NCBI RefSeq assembly: GCF_013350005.1
Contig: NZ_JABVWW010000003.1
Location: 248,001-312,000 of the forward strand
Direction: 5' to 3'
From: Methylocystis silviterrae
GTDB taxonomy: Bacteria > Pseudomonadota > Alphaproteobacteria > Rhizobiales > Beijerinckiaceae
DNA: 64,000 bases
Part shown: positions 8,571-17,463 of the stretch, in pieces
Numbering within the stretch: the first letter of the stretch is position 1
How the letters are laid out: every line of letters starts with the position of its first letter
Made by a program: the position numbers and the translations under genes
Notes under the pieces: model-generated
Seen by the model: the letters and a program-made list of their open reading frames with translations, nothing else
Database searches by the model: none
Told to the model about the DNA's origin: nothing

Positions 8571-10343
8571 TGCGGCCGAACGTTCGGGCAGCCGTTGTCG
8601 CGCGTCCAGCGTCAAATGCAACACGCGGCCAAAGAACTTGTCCTGACTTTTTGGTCCGCTAACATAGATTAGCGCCGTTCCCGCCAGCTCTTGTCCGAAG
8701 ACATCGAAAAGCGTTTGGCGTGCCTGGGGCGAGAGCGACTCGATCGCCTCGTCCACAACGACGAACCGCGGCTTGTGCAGCAGGACGCGTGCAAAGGCGA
8801 GTTGTTGCTGCTCGGGATCTGTCAGCTCATTCTCCCATCGCGCCACCCGATCCAGCAGAAACGCGAAATGTCCCAAATCGAAACGCGTCAGCGCCGCGAC
8901 ATAGGCTTCCTCAGAGAAATCGCTCGATGGCGACGGGTAGGATATAATCGCGCGCAATGAAAGATCGGGTATGTAGGCGCGCTTCGGGACAAAGAGAACG
9001 CTTTCCGCCGACGGCAGACGAATGCGTCCGCTCCCGGATGTCCACAATCCCGCCATCGCCAGAAACAACCGCGTCTTGCCGGACCTCGGCTCGCCTACGA
9101 TCAGCACATGTTCGCCGGGCGCAATCTCGACACGCGCTTCGCTTAAGCTCGTTAGTCCGGCAGGCGAAAGAATGCACAGTTCGTCGAGGACAAACCGATC
9201 GTCGGACGTCTCTTCGAATGTGATGCGGCGCGCGTCCAAGCCGGCCTTGTCGATGTCGATCAAGGCTTGCCGAAAACCGCCGACGCGATGCAGCGTCGCG
9301 CGCCAATCGGCGATCGTTCCGGCATTGTCGACGAACCAGCGCAGCGATTGCTGCACCTGAGTGAAAGCCCCCACCGCCATGAGCAAGCCGCCGAAGGTGA
9401 GACTTCCCGCAAAATAGGCGGGGGCGGCGACGATGATGGGCGCAACGATGGTGAACCAGCCATAGCCGGCGGTCACCCAAGTCAGATTGGTGGTTGCGGA
9501 GACAATTCGGCGCAATACGTCGAGAAGACGATCGAGCTCCCGGTGCAGACGAGCTTCCTCCAGCTTCTCGCCGCGGGAAACCGCAATCGCTTCGCCGTGT
9601 TCATTGACATGCATCAGTGCAAAACGCATTTCGGATTCTCGCGCATAGCGCTGGGCGCCGAGCTCGACCAGCGGGCGCCCGACACGCCAGCTGGCGAAAG
9701 AAGCGACGCTTGCATAGAGGAGCGCGCACCACACCATATAGCCCGGAATGACGATCTTTCTGTCGAATAGGCCGAATGCAACGCCTTCGGAGAGTCCCCA
9801 TAGCACGCCGACGAAACTTAAGAGCAGCAAAGTTGCTTGCAGAAGGCCGATTCCTAAATCCGTTGAGACCTCGGCGAGCCGCTGCGCGTCCGCATGAATG
9901 CGCTGGTCTGGATTGACGCCGATTTCGCCCAGACTCGCGATGCGGAAGCTGCGATGCGATTTCAGCCACTGAAAGAACAAATCCCGGGTCATCCCTTCGC
10001 GCAATTTCAGCTTGGCCGTCTGAGCCAGCCACGTCTGAGCGACGTTGAGAACCAGCAATGCGCCGGCGATATAGGCAAAAACCAAAAGCTGCGCGATAAC
10101 GGCGGAGAGTTCCTTTCTCGATAGCGCGTCGTAAAAAGGCTTATTCCACGCGTTTAACCGAATCTGGCCATAGGCCGTCGCGCTGATGATCACAACGAGA
10201 GCGAAGCCCAGCCAATAGAGCGCGAATCTTTCGCGAGACGCGCGAAGGGCGCCGAGAATCATCTTGAGATGCGGCCATAGGGTGACGGCCGTGGTCGTTC
10301 CCAGAGCCATTGCTTCCTGCTGCGGGTTGTCTTGGTCAATCAT
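8547..10343 (-). CDS. SbmA/YddA-like ABC transporter, fused permease-ATPase
   Basis: This 598-residue protein joins an SbmA/BacA-type membrane domain (about residues 25-345; helices near 40-60, 85-105, 165-185, 200-220, 300-325) to an ATPase domain. The NRWNKPFYDAL-like segment (here LNAWNKPFYDALSRKE) is characteristic of the YddA/SbmA/peroxisomal ABCD group. Walker A is GEPRSGKT and Walker B is FVVVDEA. The signature motif is weak (LTDPEQQQLAFARVLL instead of LSGGEQQR), common in this group. It probably forms a homodimer in the inner membrane. Substrate is unknown; relatives handle peptides or long-chain acyl compounds. It runs opposite to the operon and is related to the transporter at 32516-34234. 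Confidence 0.85.
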   Translation of the reverse strand: MIDQDNPQQEAMALGTTTAVTLWPHLKMILGALRASRERFALYWLGFALVVIISATAYGQIRLNAWNKPFYDALSRKELSAVIAQLLVFAYIAGALLVLNVAQTWLAQTAKLKLREGMTRDLFFQWLKSHRSFRIASLGEIGVNPDQRIHADAQRLAEVSTDLGIGLLQATLLLLSFVGVLWGLSEGVAFGLFDRKIVIPGYMVWCALLYASVASFASWRVGRPLVELGAQRYARESEMRFALMHVNEHGEAIAVSRGEKLEEARLHRELDRLLDVLRRIVSATTNLTWVTAGYGWFTIVAPIIVAAPAYFAGSLTFGGLLMAVGAFTQVQQSLRWFVDNAGTIADWRATLHRVGGFRQALIDIDKAGLDARRITFEETSDDRFVLDELCILSPAGLTSLSEARVEIAPGEHVLIVGEPRSGKTRLFLAMAGLWTSGSGRIRLPSAESVLFVPKRAYIPDLSLRAIISYPSPSSDFSEEAYVAALTRFDLGHFAFLLDRVARWENELTDPEQQQLAFARVLLHKPRFVVVDEAIESLSPQARQTLFDVFGQELAGTALIYVSGPKSQDKFFGRVLHLTLDARQRLPERSAASNARLAN

Positions 10344-10517
10344 CTTAAACGATCTCGCCCAAGCAATTTCGCGGCGCCGTCTCCGACCGTTGCGCGCCGT
10401 CGGCGGCCGGATGATCTGTTATACATGCAGTTTAGAACGGATTGTTCCGCTAAGGCGAGGCCCAGGTCCGCGCCGAGACGGGACGGTTGAAACGACGACA
10501 ATTATGTGGGCGACGCC

Positions 10518-12647
10518 ATGAGCCGGATTGAGTCCCTTCTGCGCGCCATGACGCTCGAGGAGAAGCTCGGCCAGCTCAACCTCGTCACGGCCGGGCAGGC
10601 TGCCACTGGCCCAATCGTCCCAGGCGAGACGACGCAAGACATTCGCGCCGGCCAGGTTGGCGGCGTCTTCAACCTTTGGGGGCGCGATGTCGTCGCGCGG
10701 ACGCAGCGGCTTGCGGTCGAGGAGACTCGATTGGGCGTGCCGCTGATTTTTGGCCTCGACATTCTCCATGGATATCGCACGATCTTTCCGGTTCCGCTTG
10801 CGGAGACCGGCGCTTTTGATCCGCTCTTATGGGAGCGCACGGCCCGCGCTTCGGCGCTAGAGGCGGCATGCGAGGGCATTCATCTGAGCTTCGCGCCGAT
10901 GCTCGACGTCTCGCGCGATCCGCGCTGGGGCCGGATTGCGGAGGGACCGGGCGAAGACCCCTTTGTCGGATCGAAATTCGCGCAGGCGAAAATTCGAGGC
11001 TTCCAGGGCGAGCGCCTGAGCGATCGAGGCGCGCTCGCAGCGACCGCCAAGCATTTCTGCGCGGGCGGCGCCGCCACAGCAGGACGCGACTATGCGGCTG
11101 TAGATGTCTCGGAGCGCATGCTACACGAAGTCTATCTGCCGCCGTTTCGCGCCGCCGTCGAAGCAGGATGTGCGGCAATCATGTCCGCCTTCAACAATGT
11201 CAACGGCGTTCCGATGACGTCGCACGACAAGCTGTTGAACGGATATTTGCGGCGTAAACTCGATTTCGACGGCGTCATCATGAGCGATTACACGGCGGTC
11301 ACGGAGCTCGTCGAGCATGGCGTCGCCGCCGATCTTGTCGAAGCGGCGGCCCTTGCGCTCACTGCCGGCGTCGACATGGATATGGTGAGCGGCGCCTATT
11401 TGCGTTGCCTTCCGGAGGCGCTGGCGCGCGGCCTGATGGCCGAAGCCGACATTGACGCAGCCGTCGCGCGCGTCTTGCGGCTAAAAGAGCGGCTTGGATT
11501 ATTCGACGATCCCTATCGGTTCGCGACGCCCGCTGAAGGCGTTCAGGAGGCGCATCGGCAGCTGGCGCTGGACGCCGCCCGGCGCGCGATCACGCTGCTG
11601 TCCAATCGGGGCATTTTGCCGCTTGCCGCGGATGTGCGCCGCATCGCCGTCATTGGACCCCTGGCGGATGCGCGCGCCGACATGCTTGGTCCCTGGTCTG
11701 CGGCCGGGGCCGCTGAAAATTGCGTCACGATCCTCGAAGGGCTCAAGGCCGCCTTGCCGGCTCTTGAGATCATTCATTGCACGGGCGTCTCGATTGAGGG
11801 CGACGACGAGAGCGGAATCGAACAGGCTCGCGCGCTGGCGAGGGACGTGGATGTCGTCGTGCTCTGCTTGGGAGAATCCGCTAGCATGAGCGGCGAGGCG
11901 GCCAGTCGCGCGACGCCGGGACTGCCTGGAAAACAACGCCAACTTGCGGAAAGGATAATAGCGACCGGCGCGCCGGCGGTCGCACTTCTTTCTTGCGGAC
12001 GCCCATTGACCGCGCCTTGGCTTTTCGAACAGGCGCAGGTCGTGCTCGCCACATGGTTCCTTGGCGATATGGCGGGCCATGCCATCGCCGATGTGCTGAC
12101 GGGCCGCTTCAACCCTTGCGCGCGGCTTGCCGTCACTTGGCCGCGCGATGTCGGGCAGGTTCCGATTTTCTATGCGTCGCGATCGACGGGGCGCCCGCCG
12201 GACGCGAACAATTTCTACAGCAGCAAATATCTCGATTGTCCTGTTGAGCCACAATTTCCTTTCGGCCACGGACTTTCCTTTGCGCGCGTGACCTTGACGA
12301 ATCTTCGCATCAATCGGCTTGAGTTCACGCTCGGCGATGAAGTCGAGGCGCGCGTCGATGCGCGCAATGAGAGCGAGGTTGCGACGGAAGAGACGATCTT
12401 TCTCTTCCTTCATGACGTTACGGCGCGTGTCGCGCGCCCGCTGATGGAGTTGAAAGCCTGGGCCAAGGTCGCCTTGGAGCCCGGTAAAAGCAAGACGGTT
12501 ACTTTCACGCTGACCGCAGAAAGCTTCTCCTTTCCAGGCGACGATATGGAGCCCATGTTCGAGCCCGGCGCTTTCGACATTCTGGTCGGCCTCAGCGCGG
12601 ACCGGAAAAAATTGCTGACCGCACGCTTGCGCATGATGTCGACTTAA
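10518..12647 (+). CDS. GH3 beta-glucosidase (BglX-like)
   Basis: This glycoside hydrolase family 3 enzyme of about 709 residues hydrolyses beta-glucosides. The TIM-barrel domain starts at MTLEEKLGQLNLVT. KHFCAGGAATAGRDY and MSAFNNVNGVPMTSH follow, and the nucleophile aspartate sits in GVIMSDYTAV. A second alpha/beta domain (about 345-540) and a fibronectin-like C-terminal domain (about 600-705) complete the BglX architecture. Periplasmic BglX has a signal peptide; none is visible here, so a cytoplasmic location is inferred. I prefer ATG 10518 to the in-frame GTG at 10506 because the protein then begins MSRIESLLRAMT like its relatives. It sits 18 bases before the alpha-glucosidase start. Confidence 0.9.
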   Translation: MSRIESLLRAMTLEEKLGQLNLVTAGQAATGPIVPGETTQDIRAGQVGGVFNLWGRDVVARTQRLAVEETRLGVPLIFGLDILHGYRTIFPVPLAETGAFDPLLWERTARASALEAACEGIHLSFAPMLDVSRDPRWGRIAEGPGEDPFVGSKFAQAKIRGFQGERLSDRGALAATAKHFCAGGAATAGRDYAAVDVSERMLHEVYLPPFRAAVEAGCAAIMSAFNNVNGVPMTSHDKLLNGYLRRKLDFDGVIMSDYTAVTELVEHGVAADLVEAAALALTAGVDMDMVSGAYLRCLPEALARGLMAEADIDAAVARVLRLKERLGLFDDPYRFATPAEGVQEAHRQLALDAARRAITLLSNRGILPLAADVRRIAVIGPLADARADMLGPWSAAGAAENCVTILEGLKAALPALEIIHCTGVSIEGDDESGIEQARALARDVDVVVLCLGESASMSGEAASRATPGLPGKQRQLAERIIATGAPAVALLSCGRPLTAPWLFEQAQVVLATWFLGDMAGHAIADVLTGRFNPCARLAVTWPRDVGQVPIFYASRSTGRPPDANNFYSSKYLDCPVEPQFPFGHGLSFARVTLTNLRINRLEFTLGDEVEARVDARNESEVATEETIFLFLHDVTARVARPLMELKAWAKVALEPGKSKTVTFTLTAESFSFPGDDMEPMFEPGAFDILVGLSADRKKLLTARLRMMST

Positions 12648-12665
12648 CGCGCGTTGGAGGCGCAC

Positions 12666-14252
12666 ATGCCGCACTCCTGGTGGCGAACAGGAACGGTCTA
12701 TCAAATCTATCCGCGCTCCTTTCAGGACTCGGACGGCGACGGCATCGGCGATCTCGAGGGCGTGCGGCGTCGGCTCAACTATCTCGTCTGGCTCGGCGTC
12801 GACGCGATCTGGCTCTCGCCCTTCTATCCTTCGCCAATGCATGACTTCGGCTATGACGTCTCCGACTATTGCGATGTCGATCCGCTCTTTGGCTCGCTTG
12901 CGCGTTTCGATGCGCTTGTCGATGAGGCGCATGCAAAAGGACTGAAAATCATTATCGATTTCGTTCCAAACCATACGTCCAATGCGCATCCCTGGTTTCT
13001 CGCGAGCAAGAGCGCGCGTAGCGATCCCAAGCGCGACTGGTATCTCTGGCGTGATCCCGCGCCGGACGGCAGGCCGCCGAACAATTGGTTCAGCCATTTC
13101 GGCGGCGGCGCATGGAGCTGGGATGAGCAAACGCAACAATATTATCTGCACTCATTCTTGCCCGAGCAGCCCGATCTCAACTGGCGCAATCCGCAAGTTC
13201 GCGCGGCAATGCATGACGTGCTGCGTTTCTGGTTGCGACGCGGCGTCGACGGATTTCGCGTCGATGTGATCTCGCATATCGTCAAGGACGCCGCCTTCCG
13301 CGACAATCCGGCCAATCCGGGTTGGACCGGAGAAGGTCCCGACATCTTTCGTCTCGCCCAGACCTATTCCTCGGACCAATCCGAAGTACATGACGTCATC
13401 GCCGAAATGCGACGGGTGGTCGATGAATTTCACGATCGCCTGCTGATCGGCGAAATCTATCTGCCGATCGAGAGGCTCGTCGCCTATTACGGAAAAGAGC
13501 TGCAAGGCGTCCATCTGCCGTTCAATTTCCAGCTTCTAGATGCGCGCTGGAACGCCGCCGAGATCGGCCGATTGATCGAGAAATATGAAGCGGCGCTGCC
13601 GCAAGGCGCCTGGCCGAACTGGGTGCTCAGCAATCACGACAGGCCGCGCATTGCGGCGCGCGTTGGCGTGGCGCAGGCGCGGATCGCCACAATGCTGCTT
13701 CTGACGCTGCGCTGCACGCCGACGCTCTATTACGGCGATGAAATCGGGATCGGGCACGTCGATATTCCGGCGGATCGCGTCCAGGACCCTTGGGCGAAGC
13801 GCGAGCCGGACCTTGGCGTCGGCCGTGATCCGTCTAGAACGCCCATGCAATGGGACGCAGGCCAATTCGCGGGATTTTCAACGCGCGAGCCTTGGCTGCC
13901 GCTGACGCCAGACCGCGAGACACGCAACGTCGCGACAATGCGCGACGACAAATCATCGATCCTCGCCTTGACGCGAAAGCTGCTCCATTACAGGCGCGAG
14001 CGCGCCCCACTCAACAAGGGCGAATGGCGTCTATTGTGTTCTAGCGACGACATTCTCGCCTATGAGCGTGTTTCTGGCGAAGAGCGCGTATTCGTGGCGC
14101 TCAATTTCTGCAGCGAACCCAGAAGTTGCGCGCTTCCCACGACCGCTGGCGCCACAATAACGATCTCGACCCATGGCGACCGCCGCGGTGAAGCCGTCGG
14201 AACGGTCCTAGGCCTTCGCGGCGACGAGGGCGTCCTCCTCTCCTCACCATGA
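12666..14252 (+). CDS. GH13 alpha-glucosidase (oligo-1,6-glucosidase/trehalulose-type)
   Basis: This 528-residue alpha-amylase-superfamily enzyme begins with the usual WWRTGTVYQIYPRSFQDSDGDGIGDL. Conserved regions follow: VDFVPNHTS-type IIDFVPNHTS, GVDGFRVDVISH with the nucleophile Asp, LLIGEIYLP with the acid/base Glu, and SNHDRPRIAAR with the third catalytic Asp. A small beta domain closes the protein. The YYGDEIGIGHVDIP segment fits exo-acting alpha-glucosidases. ATG 12666 is chosen because a strong GGAGG lies at 12656-12660. No signal peptide is seen. With the GH3 enzyme and ROK kinase it would turn intracellular or imported oligosaccharides into glucose 6-phosphate. Linkage preference cannot be read from sequence. 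Confidence 0.92.
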   Translation: MPHSWWRTGTVYQIYPRSFQDSDGDGIGDLEGVRRRLNYLVWLGVDAIWLSPFYPSPMHDFGYDVSDYCDVDPLFGSLARFDALVDEAHAKGLKIIIDFVPNHTSNAHPWFLASKSARSDPKRDWYLWRDPAPDGRPPNNWFSHFGGGAWSWDEQTQQYYLHSFLPEQPDLNWRNPQVRAAMHDVLRFWLRRGVDGFRVDVISHIVKDAAFRDNPANPGWTGEGPDIFRLAQTYSSDQSEVHDVIAEMRRVVDEFHDRLLIGEIYLPIERLVAYYGKELQGVHLPFNFQLLDARWNAAEIGRLIEKYEAALPQGAWPNWVLSNHDRPRIAARVGVAQARIATMLLLTLRCTPTLYYGDEIGIGHVDIPADRVQDPWAKREPDLGVGRDPSRTPMQWDAGQFAGFSTREPWLPLTPDRETRNVATMRDDKSSILALTRKLLHYRRERAPLNKGEWRLLCSSDDILAYERVSGEERVFVALNFCSEPRSCALPTTAGATITISTHGDRRGEAVGTVLGLRGDEGVLLSSP

Positions 14253-14258
14253 ACCGCG

Positions 14259-14716
14259 TTGACCTGCGGTCCGCGCGACAGCCCCGCCGCCGGCGATCAG
14301 ATCGTCAATGAGGATCGCGATGCGATCCTTGACGTCCACGGCGAAAATGTCGCCGACGACGCGGACTTCGCTGCGATATTTGTCTATGAAGACCTTGGCG
14401 ACCGGCCGTGCCAACATGCGCTCCAGCCGCAGACGAAGGAGTTCCACGCACTTCTCGCCGCCGAGATCAGTCGAGACGACCGCGACCAGCGCATCGCCAA
14501 TCTGTCCGATGAGGCGGGGCGCGAACAGCGCCTCCGCGCCGAGGTAAACGGCCTTGCAACGAAACGCGTTCTGGAACGCGGCGATGTTGTGCACGTCAAC
14601 GCCGACGACGTGACCATCGCCATCTCCTCGAATAATTGCGAGACGTAACGAATCGTCACAGGATCGCGCGGCTTTGCGTCGCCGTTTGCTGTCGATTTCG
14701 GTTTCATTTGAGACTG
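14259..14716 (-). pseudogene. Frameshifted, truncated ribose-phosphate pyrophosphokinase (prs-like)
   Basis: The upstream piece encodes KPRDPVTIRYVSQLFEEM. After one lost base near 14617 the second frame continues GHVVGVDVHNIAAFQNAFRC, then a VVSTDLGGEK segment and VAILIDDLIAGGGAVARTA. These match in order the Prs flexible loop and helix, the D-V-H-N catalytic segment and the PRPP-binding D-D-L-I-x-T-G-G-T loop. Intact enzymes have about 310 residues; the N-terminal third is missing and the frame is broken, so no enzyme is expected. Prs paralogues of this N-A-A-F-Q-N-A-F type are often grouped with polX and stress genes in Alphaproteobacteria (recollection, not checked). Confidence 0.8.
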
Positions 14717-14879
14717 TGCCTTCGGATGCAGTGTCAATTGAAACAGCACTTTTCTGACGTCAGGTGAAAACGGCTCCGCATTCAAGCACGGGCTTCCAAC
14801 GCTCGACATCGTCATCGGCGATTTGTTCTTTTCCGGTCCGTCGACATGATGGTCGTCGATTTGTGAAGGCTTGCCGGCC

Positions 14880-15050
14880 TCATCGGCCTGCGTGTACGGT
14901 GAGCCGGACCGTCGACCGTCTCGCGTCCGACCATTCTACCCTGTGCCGGACAGGCGCGGGGATTTCGAAATAGTTGCCCGGATAGAGAATTGTCGGCTCG
15001 GCCTCGCCTTCGATTAGAAGACCTGCCGAGCTGGCCACCACAATGAGGCG
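14880..15050 (-). pseudogene. 3' remnant of a cupin gene
   Basis: The reading frame ends with LLIEGEAEPTILYPGNYFEI and PAPVRHRVEWSDARRSTVRL. This is the last beta strands of a small single-domain cupin with the H-R-V-E-W motif. Sequence upstream is not cupin-like and runs into the divergently oriented ftsH start at 15057, so the 5' part has been lost. Full members have about 100-120 residues. Confidence 0.65.
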
Positions 15051-15056
15051 TCGACC

Positions 15057-16931
15057 ATGGAAAAGACACCGGCGGGACGAGATTGGCGTTTCAATGTCGG
15101 CTATTTGCTTTTCGCGCTGATCGCCATCCTGATTCTGCATCGAATGTGGGATATCCACCAACAGACAGAGGTCATCCTCTACAGCGAGTTCGCCAACCTT
15201 CTGCGCGAGGACAAGGTCTCGGAAGTCGTGGTCGGCGATCAGGCCGTCCGCGCGACCTTGAAGGAACCGACGCCGGATGGACGAAAGCAGGTTCTTGCGG
15301 TGCGCGTCGAGCCCAATTTCGCCCAGGAGCTCGAGGCCGCCAAAGTCAAATATTCCGGCCAAATCGAACACACATGGATTTCCACGCTGCTCATATGGAT
15401 GGTGCCGATCGCCATTTTCTATTTCTTCTGGAGCCTGATCACACAGCGTATGAGCCAAGGCCTCGGGTCGATCATGTCAGTCGGCCAGAGCAAGGCCAAG
15501 GTTTTCGTCGAAAAGGACATCAAAATCGGTTTCGCCGATGTCGCGGGCGTCGACGAAGCCAAGGAAGAACTGCAAGAGATCGTCGCCTTCCTGAGAGACC
15601 CGACGACGCATGGACGACTCGGCGCGCGCATCCCGAAAGGCATTCTACTCGTCGGGCCGCCCGGAACCGGCAAGACCCTTTTGGCGCGCGCGGTCGCGGG
15701 GGAGGCTGGCGTCCCATTCTTTTCGATCACCGGCTCGGAATTCGTCGAAATGTTCGTCGGCGTCGGCGCCGCCCGCGTGCGCGATCTCTTCGCTCAGGCG
15801 CGCGCCAATACGCCTTGCATCATTTTCATCGATGAACTCGACGCGTTGGGGCGCGCACGTGGCATTTCGGGTTTAAGCGGCGGGCATGACGAAAAGGAGC
15901 AGACACTCAACCAGCTTCTGAGTGAGCTCGACGGCTTCGACCCGACCATCGGCGTCGTTCTGCTCGCAGCGACCAATCGTCCGGAAGTGCTCGATCCCGC
16001 GCTGTTGCGCGCCGGCAGGTTCGATCGCCAGGTTTCGGTCGACCGGCCCGACAAGAATGGTCGCGTCGCGATTCTCAATGTGCATTTGAAGAAAATCAAA
16101 CTCGCCGAGAATGTCGACCCGGCCCAGATCTCCGCATTGACGCCCGGCTTCACGGGCGCTGATCTCGCCAATCTCGTCAATGAAGCGGCGATGCTGGCCA
16201 CGCGCCGCCAGGCGTCATCCGTGTCCCTTGATGATTTCACCGCCGCTGTCGAGCGCGTCGTCGCCGGTCCGGAAAAGCGCAAGCGCCTGCTCAATCCGCG
16301 CGAGCGCCAGATCGTTGCGTATCATGAGATGGGCCACGCGATCGTCGCCATGGCTCTGCCGGACACCGACCCGATCAAGAAGGTTTCGATCATTCCAAGA
16401 GGGATGGGCGCGCTCGGCTATACGATGCAAATGCCGACCGAGGACCGCTATCTGATGACCCGCACGGAATTGCTGAATCGCATGACTGTGCTGCTCGGCG
16501 GACGGGCGGCGGAGATGGCGGTCTTTCGAGAGGCGACGACAGGCGCCGCCGACGATCTCCAGCGCGCGACCGAAATGGCGCGCGCTATTGTCACGCGATA
16601 CGGCATGGAGCCGGAAATCGGGCAGGCCTCCTTCGTCGCCGAGCGCCCACGCTATCTCGACTTGCCGGGGCTTGGCCCCTTTCAGTCCGAAGCCAGCGAC
16701 GAGACCAACGCGAAAATCGACGCCGCCATCCGCAAGCTCGTCGATCAGGCATTCGATCGCGCGACCGCCATATTGCAGAACTGCGCGAGAGTCCACAAGG
16801 ACTCGGCGCAGCGTCTGCTCGACAAGGAAACCTTCGGCGAGGACGATCTGGCTCCGATACGAGCCGCAGTTACGCAATGCGTCGCTGGTCCGTCGAAGAC
16901 GACAGCGGGCGCTGGCGCGGAAACTTCGTGA
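15057..16931 (+). CDS. ftsH: FtsH-type membrane AAA+ zinc protease
   Basis: This 624-residue inner-membrane ATP-dependent protease degrades damaged or unassembled membrane proteins and selected regulators. Two membrane helices (about 13-30 and 108-128) flank a periplasmic domain. Walker A GPPGTGKT is at 200-207, Walker B FIDE at 257-260, and the second region of homology contains [18 protein letters not shown]. The zinc motif is HEMGH at 423-427, where most FtsH have HEAGH; the two His and the Glu are kept. The third ligand is probably the Asp in [10 protein letters not shown] near 500. It lies among accessory genes and the other genes of the housekeeping ftsH locus are absent, so it is probably a second, stress-linked copy. 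Confidence 0.93.
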   Translation: MEKTPAGRDWRFNVGYLLFALIAILILHRMWDIHQQTEVILYSEFANLLREDKVSEVVVGDQAVRATLKEPTPDGRKQVLAVRVEPNFAQELEAAKVKYSGQIEHTWISTLLIWMVPIAIFYFFWSLITQRMSQGLGSIMSVGQSKAKVFVEKDIKIGFADVAGVDEAKEELQEIVAFLRDPTTHGRLGARIPKGILLVGPPGTGKTLLARAVAGEAGVPFFSITGSEFVEMFVGVGAARVRDLFAQARANTPCIIFIDELDALGRARGISGLSGGHDEKEQTLNQLLSELDGFDPTIGVVLLAATNRPEVLDPALLRAGRFDRQVSVDRPDKNGRVAILNVHLKKIKLAENVDPAQISALTPGFTGADLANLVNEAAMLATRRQASSVSLDDFTAAVERVVAGPEKRKRLLNPRERQIVAYHEMGHAIVAMALPDTDPIKKVSIIPRGMGALGYTMQMPTEDRYLMTRTELLNRMTVLLGGRAAEMAVFREATTGAADDLQRATEMARAIVTRYGMEPEIGQASFVAERPRYLDLPGLGPFQSEASDETNAKIDAAIRKLVDQAFDRATAILQNCARVHKDSAQRLLDKETFGEDDLAPIRAAVTQCVAGPSKTTAGAGAETS

Positions 16932-17257
16932 GAAGAGTCGAATTTTCGCTGTTCCGCAATCGTCCGTGGAACTCTTGACGCAAGGGACGAGCCGATCGCT
17001 CTGAAATTCGGAGCTTATGGGCGTTGATTTGCATGGGCTCGTCCTTGCGCCTTCGCAAGTCGCCCATCGCCGGCGGGCGCATTGTCGGCATACGCCTCCC
17101 CACCGGTTTCGTTTACTGGATCAATTGAATCCAGACCGTACTGCACTGCTCCAACAAATGGACAGGATTGCGTTATGCGAGCCCCCGGCTAGTCATCTGG
17201 AACTGAAGTTCGTTTCATTATAATCTAACGCTTCCGATTGAAAGCGGGAGCGCGATT
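16932..17257. other. Intergenic, no gene recognised
   Basis: These 326 bases between ftsH and the IS630 fragment contain only short open frames without recognisable coding signal. No hairpin terminator with a T-run was seen after ftsH. Confidence 0.5.
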
Positions 17258-17432
17258 ATGGCCAATTCGACAGGACGTCCGATTGCTCCATTGATCCTCA
17301 GCGCAGAAGAAAGAGCCTATCTCGAACGACAGGTTCGTCGTCATCGTGCGGCGCGGTCTTTGTCGGAACGCTGCCGCGTGATCCTCCGGTGCGCGGACGG
17401 CGTTCCCAGCATGTCAATCGGCGTTGAAGTTT
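17258..17432 (+). pseudogene. Truncated IS630-family transposase, N-terminal part
   Basis: The first 58 codons encode the helix-turn-helix start of an IS630-type transposase (LSAEERAYLERQVRRHRAAR, SLSERCRVILRCADGVPS). The frame runs straight into the left inverted repeat of the ISL3 element at 17433 and stops eight bases later. The continuation of the transposase is not found on the far side of the ISL3 element, so the rest is gone. Confidence 0.75.
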
Positions 17433-17456
17433 GGCTCTGACGCAGATTTGATGCAG
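17433..17456 (+). repeat. Left terminal inverted repeat of the ISL3 element
   Basis: It begins GGCTCTGAC and ends TTTGATGCAG. It pairs with the right repeat at 19063-19086, differing at about four positions, mostly in the middle. Confidence 0.8.
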
Positions 17457-17463
17457 GCCGCGA

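Noticed and set aside
11499-13151. Open frame of 550 codons antisense to the GH3 and GH13 genes
   Set aside because: It spans two clearly coding genes on the other strand and has no recognisable domain.
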